A stretch of DNA of 64,000 bases, from contig CM076943.1 in assembly GCA_039566865.1 (NCBI GenBank), forward strand, positions 13,626,001 to 13,690,000, in the 5' to 3' direction. Shown piece by piece: positions 49,288 to 60,700 of the stretch (positions are counted from its first letter, which is position 1; each line of letters starts with the position of its first letter). The notes under the pieces were generated by a model. The model was not told the origin of the DNA, did not search any database, and worked only from the letters and a program-made list of their open reading frames with translations. A program made the translations under genes and the position numbers. This DNA comes from Aurelia coerulea. Lineage: Eukaryota > Cnidaria > Scyphozoa > Semaeostomeae > Ulmaridae.

Positions 49288-49957
49288 CCTATGTTCCAGA
49301 CAGGCCCGTACGAAGCGGGGGAGGGGGGGAGCAGGAGGGGCTCAAGCCCCCCCCCCAAATTTTTAACACAATGGTGCTACGTCACATGACCTAATTAGAT
49401 GTATTGTTCTCTATTGTTTTAAGAACAATTCCCCCCCCCCCCCCAATCCGAAGCTTCTTCCTACGGCCCTGGTTCCAGACCACTTGAAACGGAGAGTGGT
49501 CTGTGTAACGGAGCGCTAATCCGTGTTCAGATGATAAATTGAATTGCGAAATAATTACAGGCATTCTTTCGCGCATCTGATTGGCTACAATGAAGTCAGT
49601 GATCAACACAACGGATGTCTTTGTAAATATTTGTGTTTGAACCAAACCAAGGCTGATCGTTATCACTTTGCACGGGCGTAAAAGCTCAACAGGATTAGCA
49701 GGCATTCAAATCTCGTACTCTTTGATCGTAGAAATGCAATAGGATTAGCAGACGTTAAAATTTTCTATCCTTTGTATTGTAATGTGAGTTCTTCGCACGG
49801 GACAGGCTTTTCCTTCTGATAACAAAACAAATAGTAATTATGCGTATTATTAGTTGCACATACTAATTTCTCTTCAGATTCTGAAGAAAATTTCTGAACA
49901 CGGATTAGCGCTTCGTTACAAAGACCACTTTCCTTTCCAAGTGGTCTGGAACACAGG
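49288..49957. mobile_element. TIR element inserted in the RT fragment, 14 bp target duplication
   Basis: Inverted ends CCTaTGTTCCAGACCACTTG and its complement extend about 60 bp (GTAACGnAGCGCTAATCCG). Flanks CTGAAGTGAGGTTG (49274-49287) and CTAAAATGAGGTTG (49958-49971) are the duplicated target (two mismatches). A hAT-like MITE sits inside its left end. Confidence 0.82.
49301..49471. mobile_element. 171 bp hAT-like MITE with 8 bp target duplication
   Basis: Ends CAGGCCCGTACGAAG and CTTCTTCCTACGGCCCTG are inverted. Exact GTTCCAGA copies at 49293-49300 and 49472-49479 flank it. CAGGG-type ends with 8 bp duplications are the hAT hallmark. Confidence 0.88.
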
Positions 49958-50395
49958 CTAAAATGAGGTTGAAGAATACTATAAGATGCATATTCCGTAA
50001 GGAATCCTCTTCCACATAGTGTTACGCATGTTTCAGAAGTTCTATAGCTCAAGATATCTTCTTCTGTGTACATCTAACATGGTTCTCCCATTTTAGATTA
50101 TCATTAATCCTGATACCAAGTTATTTAGTTTCCTTCACAGGATCGATATCATTTCCATTTACTCGAAAGCCTTGAAAATGAGGAATCGGTACCGTTGGTG
50201 TATCAATTTTCCTCAAATTCTGCGGGGATCCTGTGATCATGGTGAGATTCGTTGCGCTTCCTCGAATCTGGGATACAAGAGGCCGTTCTGCAAATTGATT
50301 GGCTATTCGAAGCCTTATCTTTTTACTCTTATTTTAGCTTTTCAGCGTGAACCAGGCTGCAAACATGTTTTCCAACATAGTCCTGTAATGCACGT

Positions 50396-51356
50396 TTAAA
50401 GACCCATGACTGACCAGCAGCCTCAGCGCGCCTTTGTTTTTGTTTACAGCAGTTAATAGACTGATAACAATGAGTCCCACTTATCATTCATCAAAGCGAG
50501 ACTCTCACTGAACTGTCATGATTGATATATACGATGGTGTAATAAGTCAAATTTTAAACAACCGCTAAACGGTCATTGGCTGTGCTGCATGTAAGCATCT
50601 TTAACATCCTGAACCTTGAGTACAGCAACAACGCAGCTACCATACTTGAGGTTCAGGATGTTAGAAGATGCCTACATGCAGGGTTTTCAAGACTGTAAGA
50701 AAGCACGAAATCGCAGAGAAAACGCATGGCAGAATTGACGAAGAATTGCCTCTAGATCTCGACACAGCTCCAAATGGACATCAGGAAAATAACTATTGAT
50801 CTGTTATTTTATGATTCTTTTGACGAAGGAGACCAACAAACCAGACCAGGCCAAAACAGACCAGGTTAAATCTGTAAATTTTTGCCCAACGGCTCGCGTC
50901 TTGCTGTGCTTGTCGACTGCCCGACCAAAATGACGAGGTACAGTTCCGTCTTTATTTACTCGTAATTTGATGTTTGGCATTTTCAATGCAATTCTTTGTT
51001 GAGTTCGATGATTGATGGTGAAGCTAAATCAGTTTCCAATGCCTGTTTGTCTGCAAATAGGCAAAATTTCCTCTGCTTTCCTCGGGCTTCCTCCTTCCTA
51101 TTGTGGCCTAAGATTATTTCGTCCAATTTGCGTAGTCCTGATTATCCAGAACGAGAATATATCCCTAAATGAATTGTTTATGGAAAGAAACAACTAAAGA
51201 AACCATTGATGTAATTTGTTTTCCATTTACGCTATTTTGGTTGAAGATTAAAGCGGATTACGAACGTTGCTATTTTCTGTATACAAAAATTAATGGAAGC
51301 TGCGGGGAAGAAAATTCGAGGGCCGCAAAGGATGCTGGTCAGTCATGGGTCTTTAA
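50396..51356. mobile_element. 961 bp TTAA-flanked element with AGACCCATGACTGACCAGCA ends
   Basis: TTAA at 50396-50399 and 51353-51356 flanks inverted AGACCCATGACTGACCAGCA ends. No transposase is visible. A TTAA target suggests piggyBac-like mobilisation. A 97 bp hairpin lies inside (50585-50681). Confidence 0.7.
50585..50681. repeat. Hairpin with arms of about 33 bp
   Basis: CTGCATGTAaGCATCTTtAA..CATCCTGAACC is complementary to GGTTCAGGATGTTAGAAGATGCCTACATGCAG with one small bulge. Possibly a small fold-back insertion. Confidence 0.85.
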
Positions 51357-51406
51357 GCATTTATTACATACTGGCTACAGCAATGAATTGTCCTGTAATA
51401 CACGTT

Positions 51407-52866
51407 AACCCTATCTGACCTGGGGGGGGGGGCGGATTCCGCCCCCTCTAGTACATTTTTGTTCACACCGTTTTCCACACATCCAGCAGGCCTCTGATAC
51501 TTCGTAAGTTTAACTTTGTATCATAGAGCAATAAAATTGCAACAATTTGGACATTCCATTTTTAGCCTTGTTTCCATGGTTACCAATTTTTCATACTGCA
51601 CTCTGTGAAAAACATACTTTGTATCTCTTTTAACCCTATTTTAACCGGGTAAAAGAAAAGTGATTTTCTACCGAGGGGGGGGCGTTTTTCGCCCCCCCCC
51701 CCCTGTTTTTCTCCGCAAGTATAAGAGCTATGACAATGAAACTTGCACTGTGTCATAAATGAACAATGGAGAATCTAAAAATAGCACCAATCAATGAATT
51801 GTCACGTGATTGGTTGCTAGGCAACCAAAAACAATGCAAATTTTGAGAAAATCGAGCTATTTGCAGAAAAGAGCCCATTATTAGCAAAAAGCTAGATAAA
51901 ATTGGCAAAAAACCATCCAAATACCTGCTTGATATCATTAATTTGTAGTTTCATATGGTTTCGCATGGATATTTGTGGTTTCTAATAAATTAACTAATTA
52001 AATAATGAGAATTTGATTCAATGCAAAATTGTTAGCTCAATAATTATGATTTAAAACCATTAATTTCGCATATTATTGGTGAAATCAAGTACCTTCATCG
52101 ATATTTGAGGTAATTCCATTAGTTTTGCATGAGAAATTACTCATTAATTAGGAATATGACGTCATAAAGATTGATGACGTCATAGAAGTAATAAACTGCT
52201 GATGTCAGCAAATATGAATAAATTACATATCAAATGAAAGTACTCATCGAGACGAATCGAATGGTATACATATTGTTGAGATTTGATAACAAAGGAAGAT
52301 ATTAGAGCTGTTTTAAAGAATTTCTTTGTGACCACCCTCCAAATATGGGCATGTGGTGGTCACGTGGTCAAACACTAGGTATTGAAATTTCTATTTTCTG
52401 ATTGCCAACTAAATTCTAGGAAAAGTCAAGGAGTTTCAGCATTGTAGGTGGCATCGTTTGGAAGCTATTAAAAAAAATCCGATAGGGGGGCGAAAAACGC
52501 CCCCCCCGGTTAAAATAGGGTTAATCATGTTTAATTGGTCCAATTAAGTCTAAATTAAGAATTAATATATATTTTGATATATATCTTTCGCTTCTTTATG
52601 AAAAATAAAGTTTCATGACCTTTTAACAACCTTTCATTTATATGACGTCATATGACATAATAATGATCATCATGCTCTAGCAACAACAACAACATCGCTA
52701 ATTGGATTATGATTGCAAATTTTCATTGTTTACATAATGAACTACCTTTGTGCCAAGTTTGGCTGCCATATCTCTTATGACAACAGAGATAAACAGGGGG
52801 GGGGCGGAATCCGCCACCCCCCCCAGGCATTTAGTGTTTCAAATCACCCAGGTCAGATAAGGTTAA
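51407..52866. mobile_element. TTAA MITE A (outer)
   Basis: TTAA plus CCCTATCTGACCTGGG at the left and CCCAGGTCAGATAAGG plus TTAA at the right. Each end has a G-run/C-run hairpin (GGGGGCGGATTCCGCCCCC type). Interrupted by MITE B. Confidence 0.88.
51630..52524. mobile_element. TTAA MITE B (nested in A)
   Basis: TTAACCCTATTTTAACCGGG and CCCGGTTAAAATAGGGTTAA are perfect inverted ends. Subterminal GGGGGCGTTTTTCGCCCCC-type hairpins. Carries TCACGTGA followed by GTTGCTAGGCAAC (51813-51825). A remnant of this family lies at 18847-19052. Confidence 0.92.
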
Positions 52867-53020
52867 GCAAATATTATATACAAAAGCAAATACTATGGTG
52901 GCCCAGGACTGTCATTGGTTTTTTTCCTCGCGTATCTTTTCCCTTTGCTTTTATTGTATTAATTTTTTATTTATTCTCCCCTTTCAATTTTTTTTTTCTT
53001 TGGAAAATTTTATTTTTCTA
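52867..53020. other. Junction between the TTAA MITE block and the satellite-associated module
   Basis: T-rich, nothing recognised. Confidence 0.4.
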
Positions 53021-53194
53021 GATATGATACATTCGTTGGTGGAAATCTTTCAAATTTACAATTGAATTTTGCAGCTTGCTGCATCTATTATAAAAGTCGA
53101 ATAACTCTATAACTAAAACAGTTACAGGAATGTGCATGCTTGTTTTGACTCAGCATTCAAATCTGCATCAAAACATTGCCATAGCAAATCAATC
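53021..53194 (+). repeat. Satellite-associated module, copy 1 (left part)
   Basis: Matches 55546-55720 and 57333-57510 (ATCTATTATAAAA, TCTATAACTAAAACAGTTA, CATAGCAAATCAATCCATGA). It is interrupted by the 916 bp element and resumes at 54139-54376. Confidence 0.8.
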
Positions 53195-53208
53195 CATGAT
53201 TCTCTATA

Positions 53209-54124
53209 TAAAGTGTACCGTTGAAGAGGGCCTAACCATTCGAAGAAAAACAGGCATCAATTTGGTCTTTGCATTTTTATTCTTTATTTCAGTGCTGACT
53301 GGTTTCGCCCACTAGGGCATCTTCAGAGCAACTGATTTATTCAGAGTATCTACCTCTATTTATAGTGTATTGTCTGTCCATATAAGGTTAATTAGTTTAC
53401 AAGAATAATTTTGTCCTTATAAGGTAAAAATGTTCTTGTCGTATGCTGTTGTTGTTGTTAGCCTCGTTCTCGTTGTTTTCGGTTGAGTCGTTGTTGTCGT
53501 AGGGGTCGGTTCTCATATCATGGTGTTGTATTTTTGGGCTATGTCACTTGACGTCAGATTGTCTTTCGTCCATCGTTCTACGAGCTTCGCTTTTCCAATT
53601 TCATTTTCGGTCCTTCTTTGCAAGTGGTTGATTCCGTGAATCTTAAGCCACCCCGGGTGTACCTTTACCCTGTTCGTTTTGTTCTGTTCGGTTCTTTTCA
53701 ATGCCGTTGTTCGCAATGCGATGTTTTCGTTTTGAAGTGTTGTTGTTATGATGTTTCTTGTCCTATGACGTCGGTTTTGTGTCTTCGTAGTCTTGCTGTT
53801 GTTGTTGTTGTTATGTGGTTTCTTACCGTTCTGTAGTGTGTCTTTCGTAGTCAGATGTTTTCCCTGTGTTGTAAGGTCAGATGTTGTTGAGTTGCAGTTG
53901 CAGTTGTTGTTGATGTTGTTGTTGTCGTCGTACTTGTTGAAGATGTTGTAGTTGTATTCTTTTGAAGCGCTTCCTGAGTCTTTGTAGCGGGCCATTCGCG
54001 TCTGCGTCCAGACAAAATATTATATAAAGTGTACCGTTGAAGAGGGCCTAACCATTCGAAGAAAAACAGGCATCAATTTGATCTTTTGCGCTTTTTATTC
54101 TTTATTTCAGTGCTGACTAGTTAG
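53209..54124 (-). mobile_element. 916 bp non-autonomous retroelement with terminal direct repeats and hammerhead ribozyme
   Basis: The terminal copies (53209-about 53300 and about 54021-54115) are about 90 bp direct repeats sharing TATAAAGTGTACCGTTGAAG and onward. The interior has a (GTT)n-rich low-complexity frame with no RT. Target duplication: CATGATTCTCTATA (53195-53208) and CATGATTCTTTATA (54125-54138), and satellite-module copies at 55700 and 57490 show the empty site. The left copy carries a hammerhead (53290-53334, minus). Read on the minus strand the element resembles a Penelope-derived or retrozyme-like unit. Family not recognised. Confidence 0.8.
53290..53334 (-). ncRNA. Type I hammerhead ribozyme candidate
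   Basis: On the minus strand: helix I strand CAGTTGCT, core CUGAAGA (fits CUGANGA), one extra U, helix II GCCC-UAGU-GGGC, core GAAA, a minimal helix III ACCAGU, cleavage triplet GUC, then AGCACTG, which pairs with CAGTTGCT over 7 bp with one bulge. All conserved core positions are present. The extra nucleotide before helix II and the two-pair helix III depart from textbook hammerheads; minimal helix III is known for Penelope-type hammerheads. Confidence 0.7.
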
Positions 54125-54579
54125 CATGATTCTTTATAAATTTCTCAGCCTTAATAAAATAGATGTTTTTCTGTAGTAGTGATCCTCTACCAAATTCTCA
54201 CATCAATTGCAATCTGTTGGAATGACCCTGAATATCTCTTTTCCAGCTAAAGTTATAGAAGTCTGAGTGACTTTTTTGAGCTCCGCATTTAATTCTGCAT
54301 CGAATGCTATAAGAAATCAATTTATGGGATATTTTCAGAATCCTTCTGAAATGAGATTCAATTGATTCAAATCGAGGAATGTTCTTTCATACATTTGAAA
54401 CTTCATCAGGTTAATGAAGTTCAAATGATAGTAAACTTGTCAAGAGAAAATTAAGCCATAACACAGTCTATGGTTGAAAGCTTATGAATTTATATTGAAT
54501 ACATCGGTTATGAAGTTTTGTATGAATAAATTCATTCATATCGAGGTATATTCTTTGAAGCATTTGTAACCTCATCGGG

Positions 54580-55322
54580 TTAACCCTATTCCACCCGGGG
54601 GGGGGGGGGCATTACGGCCCCCCCCCAACCAAACATTGATATACAGCTCTTTGACGATATGAGACAGAATGCAGGTACCAACTGACTTTTCCTAGAATTT
54701 AATGCTCTACAAGATTCTACAAGTTTCGTTTTAATTATATGAGTCTAGTGACCACTGAATGCCCTTATTTGGAATAATATGTCACAAAAGAAAACACTAA
54801 ATTGCTTATATTTTAGTCATTCCTTGCTCGATTTTGTTTTAATTAGTGTCATTGAATTGCTCTCATTGAGGGCTTTCATATGGTATATAGTTTGTCAATG
54901 TTCATTTATGTTAAAAGCTTTTTAGACATATGAGGTCCAATATATTTATGATATCATTGTTCGAAAAGGTGTGTAAAAAAATAAACATTAATATATTATT
55001 TTGCGAGAAAATATGATGTTGTACAAGATTTTTAACAGTTTATAAGAAAAAACTTTGTTTTCTCTAAAATATAGGACATTATTGTAGTTTCCATACATAT
55101 GCTTATTGCAGACTGGCCGCAGCATATCTAGTTGCCTAGCAACAAGTCACGTGACTAATTAAACTTTAATTACTCTCAGTTAGAATCACAAAAGATTGTT
55201 GATACTGTGTACAAAGTTACAACTTCATAACTCTATTGGTTTTGGAAATAATTAGGGGGGGCCATAAAGGCCTCCCCCCAGGTGAGGAGTGAATCAAAAG
55301 AGCCCAGGTGGAATAGGGTTAA
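54580..55322. mobile_element. TTAA MITE C inserted in the satellite
   Basis: TTAACCCTATTCCACCCGGG and CCCAGGTGGAATAGGGTTAA ends with subterminal G-run/C-run hairpins (GGGGGCATTACGGCCCCC type). Carries GTTGCCTAGCAAC (55131-55143) and CACGTG (55148-55153). The satellite unit reads CATCAGGTTAATGAGG, so the TTAA target and its duplication are directly shown. Confidence 0.95.
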
Positions 55323-55545
55323 TGAGGTTCAAATGATAGTAAACTGGTCAAGAGAAAATGAAGCCAGGACACAGTGTATGGTAGAAATCTTATGAATTTA
55401 TATTGAATACATTGGTTATGAAGCTTTGTTTGATTAAATATATTATAATCGAGGTATCTTCTTTGAAACATTTGAAACCTCATTAGGTTAATGAGGCTCA
55501 TGTGATTAAACTTTTCAAGAGTTAATCAAGTCAGAACACAGTTTA

Positions 55546-55930
55546 TAGTGGAAATTTTTTATCAAATTTACACTTGATATTTGCAGTTTGCTGGATCTAT
55601 TATAAAAATCAAATATCTCTATAACTAAAACAGTTAGAGCAATGTGCATGCTTGTTTTGAACTCAGCATCAAAGTCAGCATCGAAACTTTGCCATAGCAA
55701 ATCAATCCATGATTCTCTATAAATTTCTAAGCATTAATAGAATAGATGTTTTTCTGTAGTAGTGATTCTCTACCAAATTCTCACATCTATTGCAATCTGT
55801 TGGAATGACCCTGAATATCTATTTTCCAGCTAAAATTATTGAATTTTGAGTGATTTTTTTTAGATCCGCATTTAATTCTGCATGCTATATGAAATCAATT
55901 TATGGGATATTTTAAGAATCTATCTGAAAC
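55546..55930 (+). repeat. Satellite-associated module, copy 2
   Basis: A roughly 385 bp non-satellite segment also present at 53021-54376 (interrupted) and 57333-57735. Copies 2 and 3 are 1786 bp apart, so a composite block of module plus satellite was duplicated. Confidence 0.88.
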
Positions 55931-56199
55931 GAGATTCAATTCATTCAAATCAAGGTATATTCCTTGAAACATTTGAAACCTCATCAGGTTAATGAGGTTC
56001 AAATGATAGTAAACTTGTATAGAGAAAATGAAGCCAGAACACAGTCTATGGTTGAAATCTTATGAATTTATATTGAATACATCGGTTATGAAGCTTTGTT
56101 TGATTAAATTCGTTCAAATCGAGGTATATTCTTTTAAACATTTGAAACCTGATCAGGTTAATGATGTTCAAATGATAGTAAACTTGTCATGAGAAAATC

Positions 56200-56974
56200 A
56201 TTACCCCTAGTTTGCTTAGTCTCTGCATGAAACTATTGGTGCATCTGTGTCATGTCAGATTTACGATAACGCAAAATTACTTATGTTTATGCAGAACCCT
56301 GCAGAACGTTTCTATTCGTGGGCATCTAGTTTGAGACAAGCATTGACGAAAATAACCTATGTGCAGAATCATATGCATGAAGATGTTTTGGTTTCGTGTG
56401 ATCGCGTCCCTTCCCCCAGTCAATGGCGCCATTGTTTGCTGGGATTCTGCACCTTTCCTCTCAACTTCACCTGCGATGATTGCATCCGTTGCTATGTAGG
56501 AGGGGGGTCCTTCTACCTTTGGTGATGCTGCGAATGCTAGCCTCTGTGCAGGCTGCCGGTTACATCATCCCCTAAAGTTGACTTATTTGCATAATGAATA
56601 CTATCAATAAGTGGCTAATGATACGTTCGTTCTAGAAAACGATTGTTTTAACATAATTAAGCTGCTAATGAAGTCAAGAACGTGCCAATTCTGGGTAAAT
56701 TTGTTGTTGTGCCAGGGTAAACATCAAGGTGATTTATCCATCTTATGGTGTCAAATCTGTCTAACATGAAATAAGCCGACGTCAAATGTTACTATCGGAT
56801 CGCGGGAAACTTCTGTCTTGTATGCGCTTTCTGTGCGCTTTCTTTATTTCAGGGCCAATTAGCAGAGATAAAACGTTAATCAATTGCTTTAACGAGCGTG
56901 ACGGACTTTCTTTCTGACTTTCTGACTGACCTGGAGCCCCCTCTTAGATTACAAAGTTGGACTTTGTAATCAAA
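56200..56974. mobile_element. 775 bp insertion in a satellite unit
   Basis: The unit GAGAAAATGAAGCCAGAAC is split after GAGAAAAT; sequence resumes AAAATGAAGCCAG. The right end carries a GATTACAAAGT-TGG-ACTTTGTAATC hairpin. A 92-codon + frame inside (56247-56525) is not recognised. The superfamily is unclear. Confidence 0.7.
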
Positions 56975-57332
56975 AATGAAGCCAGAACACAGTCTATGGT
57001 TGAAATCTTATTAAATTATATTGAATACATCGGTTATGAAGCTTTGTTTGATTAAATTCATTCAAATCCAGGTATATTCTTTGAAGCATTTGAAACCTCA
57101 TCAGGGTAATGAGGTTCAAATGATAGTAAACTTGTCAAGAGAAAATGAAGCCAAAACACAGGCTATGGTTTAAATCTTATGAACTTATATTGAATATATT
57201 GGTTATGAAGCTTCGTTTAATTGCATTCATTCAAAACGAGGTATACTTTTGAAACATTTGAAACCTCATTAGGTTAATGAGGCTCATGTGATTAAACTTT
57301 TCAAGAGTTAATCAAGTCAGAACACAGTTTAT

Positions 57333-57735
57333 AGTGGAAATTTTTTATCAAATTTACACTTGATATTTGCAGTTTGCTGGATCTATTATAAAAATCAAAT
57401 ATCTCTATAACTAAAACAGTTAGAGCAATGTGCATGCTTATTTTGAACTCAGCATTAAAGTCAGCATCGAAACTTTGCCATAGCAAATCAATCCATGATT
57501 CTCTATAAATTTCTCAGCATTAATAGAATAGATGTTTTTCTGTAGTAGTGATTCTCTACCAAATTCTCACATCTATTGCAATCTGTTGGAATGACCCTGA
57601 ATATCTATTTTCCAGCTAAAATTATTGACTTTTGAGTGATTATTTTTAGATCCGCATTTAATTCTGCATGCTATATGAAATCAATTTATGGGATATTTTA
57701 AGAATCTATCTGAAACGAGATTCAATTCATTCAAA
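57333..57735 (+). repeat. Satellite-associated module, copy 3
   Basis: Near-identical to 55546-55930, differing by a few substitutions. Confidence 0.88.
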
Positions 57736-60700
57736 TCAAGGTATATTCCTTGAAACATTTTGAAACCTCATCAGGTTAATGAGGTTCAAATGATAGTAAA
57801 CTTGTAAAGAGAAAATGAAGCCAGAACACAGTCTATGGTTGAAATCTTATGAATTTATATTGAATACATCGGTTATGAAGCTTTGTTTGATTAAATTCGT
57901 TCAAATCGAGGTATATTCTTTTAAACATTTGAAACTGATCAGGTAAATGATGTTCAAATGATAGTAAACTTGTTATGAGAAAATAAAGCCAGAACACAGT
58001 CTATGGTTGAAATCTTAAGAATTTATATTGAATACATCGGTTATGAAGCTTTGTTTGATTAAATCAATTCAAATCGAGGTATATTCTTTGAAACATTTGA
58101 AACCTCATCAGGCTTCACAATAATGAATCGAGGTTCAAATGATAGTAAACTTCTCAATAGAAAATGATTTTAGAGCACAGTCTATGGTTTAAATTTTATG
58201 AATATATATTTAATAAATCGGTTATGAAGCCTTTTTTGATTAAATTCAATCAAATCGAGGTCTAAATAATAGTAAACTTGTCAAGAGGAAATGAAGCCAT
58301 AACACAGTCTATGGTTGAAATCTTATGAATTTATGATGAATACATCGGTTATGAAGCTTTGTTTGATTAAATCAATTCAAATCGAGGTATATTCTTTGAA
58401 ACATTTGAAACCTCATCAGGTTTTATAATAATGAATCGAGGTTCAAATGATAGTAAACTTGTCAATAGAAAATGATTTTAGAGCACAGTCTATGGTTTAG
58501 ATTTTATGAATATATATTTAATAAATCGGTTATGAAGCCTTTTTTGATTAAATTCAATCAAATCGAGGTCTAAATGATAGTAAACTTGTCAAGAGGAAAT
58601 GAAGCCATAACACAGTCTATGGTTGAAATCATATGAAATTATATTGAATACATCGGTTATGAAGCTTTGTTTTTTAAATTTATTCAAATCGAGGTATATT
58701 CTTTGAAACATTTGAAACATCATTTGGTTAATGAGGTTCAAATGATAATAAACTTGTAAAGAGAACATGAAGCCAGAAAACATTCTAAGTTTGAAATCCT
58801 ATTAATTTATAATAAATAGATTGGATGTGAAACTTTAATTGATTAAATTCACTCAAATCGAGGAATGTTCTTTCATACATTTGAAACTTCATCAGGTTAA
58901 TGAAGTTCAAATGATAGTAAACTTGTCAAGAGGAAATGAAGCCATAACACAGTCTATGGTTGAAATCATATGAAATTATATTGAATACATCGGTTATGAA
59001 GCTTTGTTTTTTAAATTTATTCAAATCGAGGTATATTCTTTGAAACATTTGAAACATCATTTGGTTAATGAGGTTCAAATGATAATAAACTTGTAAAGAG
59101 AACATGAAGCCAGAAAACATTCTAAGTTTGAAATCCTATTAATTTATAATAAATAGATTGGATGTGAAACTTTAATTGATTAAATTCACGCAAATGAAGC
59201 CATAACACATTTTATGTTTGAAATCTTATGAATTTATAATAAATAGATGGAATGTGAAACTTTAATTGATAAAATTCATTGAAATCGAGGTATATTCTTT
59301 GAAACATTTGAAACTTCATCAGGTTAATGAGGTTCAAATGATAGTAGACTTGTAAAGGGGCCATGGAGCCAGACCACATTCTATGTTTGAAATCTTATGA
59401 ATTTATAATAAATCGATGGGATGTGAAACTTTAATTTATTAAATTCATTCAAATCGAGGAATATTCTTTGAGAAATTTGAAACCTCATCAGTTTAATGAG
59501 GTTCAAATAATAGTAAACTTGTCAAGAGCAAATGAAGCCAGAACACATTTTATGTTTGAAATCTTATGAATTGATAATAAATAGATGGGATGTGAAACTT
59601 TAATTGATTAAATTCATTCAAATCGAGGTATATTCTTTGAAACATTTGAAACCTCATCAGGTTAATGAGGTTCAAATGATAGTAAACTTGTCAAGATAAA
59701 ATGAAGCCAGAACACAGTCTATGGTTAAATACTTATAAATTTATATTGAATAAATCGGTTCTGAAGCTTTGTTTGATTAAAATTATTGAAATCGAGGTAT
59801 ATTCTTTGAAACATTTGAAACCTCATCAGGTTAATGAGGTTCAAATGATAGTAAACTTGTCAACATAAAATGAAGCCAGAACACAGTCTATTGTTGAAAT
59901 CTTATGAAATTATATTGAATACATCTGTTATAAAGCCTTGTTTGATTAAATTCACTCAAATCGAGGAATGTTCTTTCATACATTTGAAACTTCATCAGGT
60001 TAATGAGGTTCAAATGATAGTAAACTTGTCAAGAGAAAATGAAGCCACAACACAGTCTATGGTTGAAATCTTATGAAATTATATTGAATACATCGGTTAT
60101 GAAGCTTTGTTTTTTAAATTTATTCAAATCGAGGTATTTTCTTTGAAACATTTGAAACCACATCAGGTTAATGAGGTTCAAATGATAGTAAACTTGTAAA
60201 GGGGACATGGAGCCAGACCACATTCTATGTTTGAAATCTTATGAATTTGTAATAAATCGATGGGATGTGAAACTTTAATTGAGTAAATTAATTCAAATCG
60301 ACGAATATTCCTTGAAACATTTGAAACCTCATCAGGTTAATGAGGTTCAAATGATAGTAAACTTGTCAAGAGCAAATGAAGCCAGAACACAGTCCATTGT
60401 TGAAATCTTATGAAATTATATTGAATACATCGGTTATGAAGCTTTGTTTTTTAAATTTACTCAAATCGAGGTATTTTCTTTGAAACATTTGAAACCTCAT
60501 CAGGTTAATGAGGTTCAAATTATAGTAAACTTGTAAAAGAACATGAAGCCAAAACACATTCTAACTTTGAAATCCTATGAATTTATAATAACTAGATTGG
60601 ATGTGAAACTTTAATTGATTAAATTCATTCAAATCAAGGTATACTCTTTGAAACATTTGGAACCTCATCAGGTTAATGAGGTTTAAATGATAGTAAACTT

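Larger units (their letters stand above)
48900..50165 (-). pseudogene. Non-LTR RT thumb/C-terminal fragment with nested MITEs
   Basis: On the minus strand: LGIRINDNLKWENHVRCTQK, a thumb ending YSILQPHFS, then (after the 49288-49957 insertion) VWG..GTTKLKTLQKWQNRVAR, LQRLGW..RSIDKLIRQEAS and MVYKSLNDLMPENLRNVF. This is the C-terminal region of a CR1/Jockey-like RT. Catalytic motifs are not in the window. Confidence 0.8.

Noticed and set aside
50172..51408. Several 60-80 codon frames
   Set aside because: Shadows inside a TTAA-flanked element and RT debris; no motif.
53513..53995. An Asn/Thr-rich protein gene
   Set aside because: The frame comes from (GTT)n-rich DNA inside a terminal-repeat element; no domain or splice support.
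56247..56525. A 92-codon gene in the satellite insertion
   Set aside because: No homology recognised, no flanking regulatory signals, and it lies within a mobile insert.
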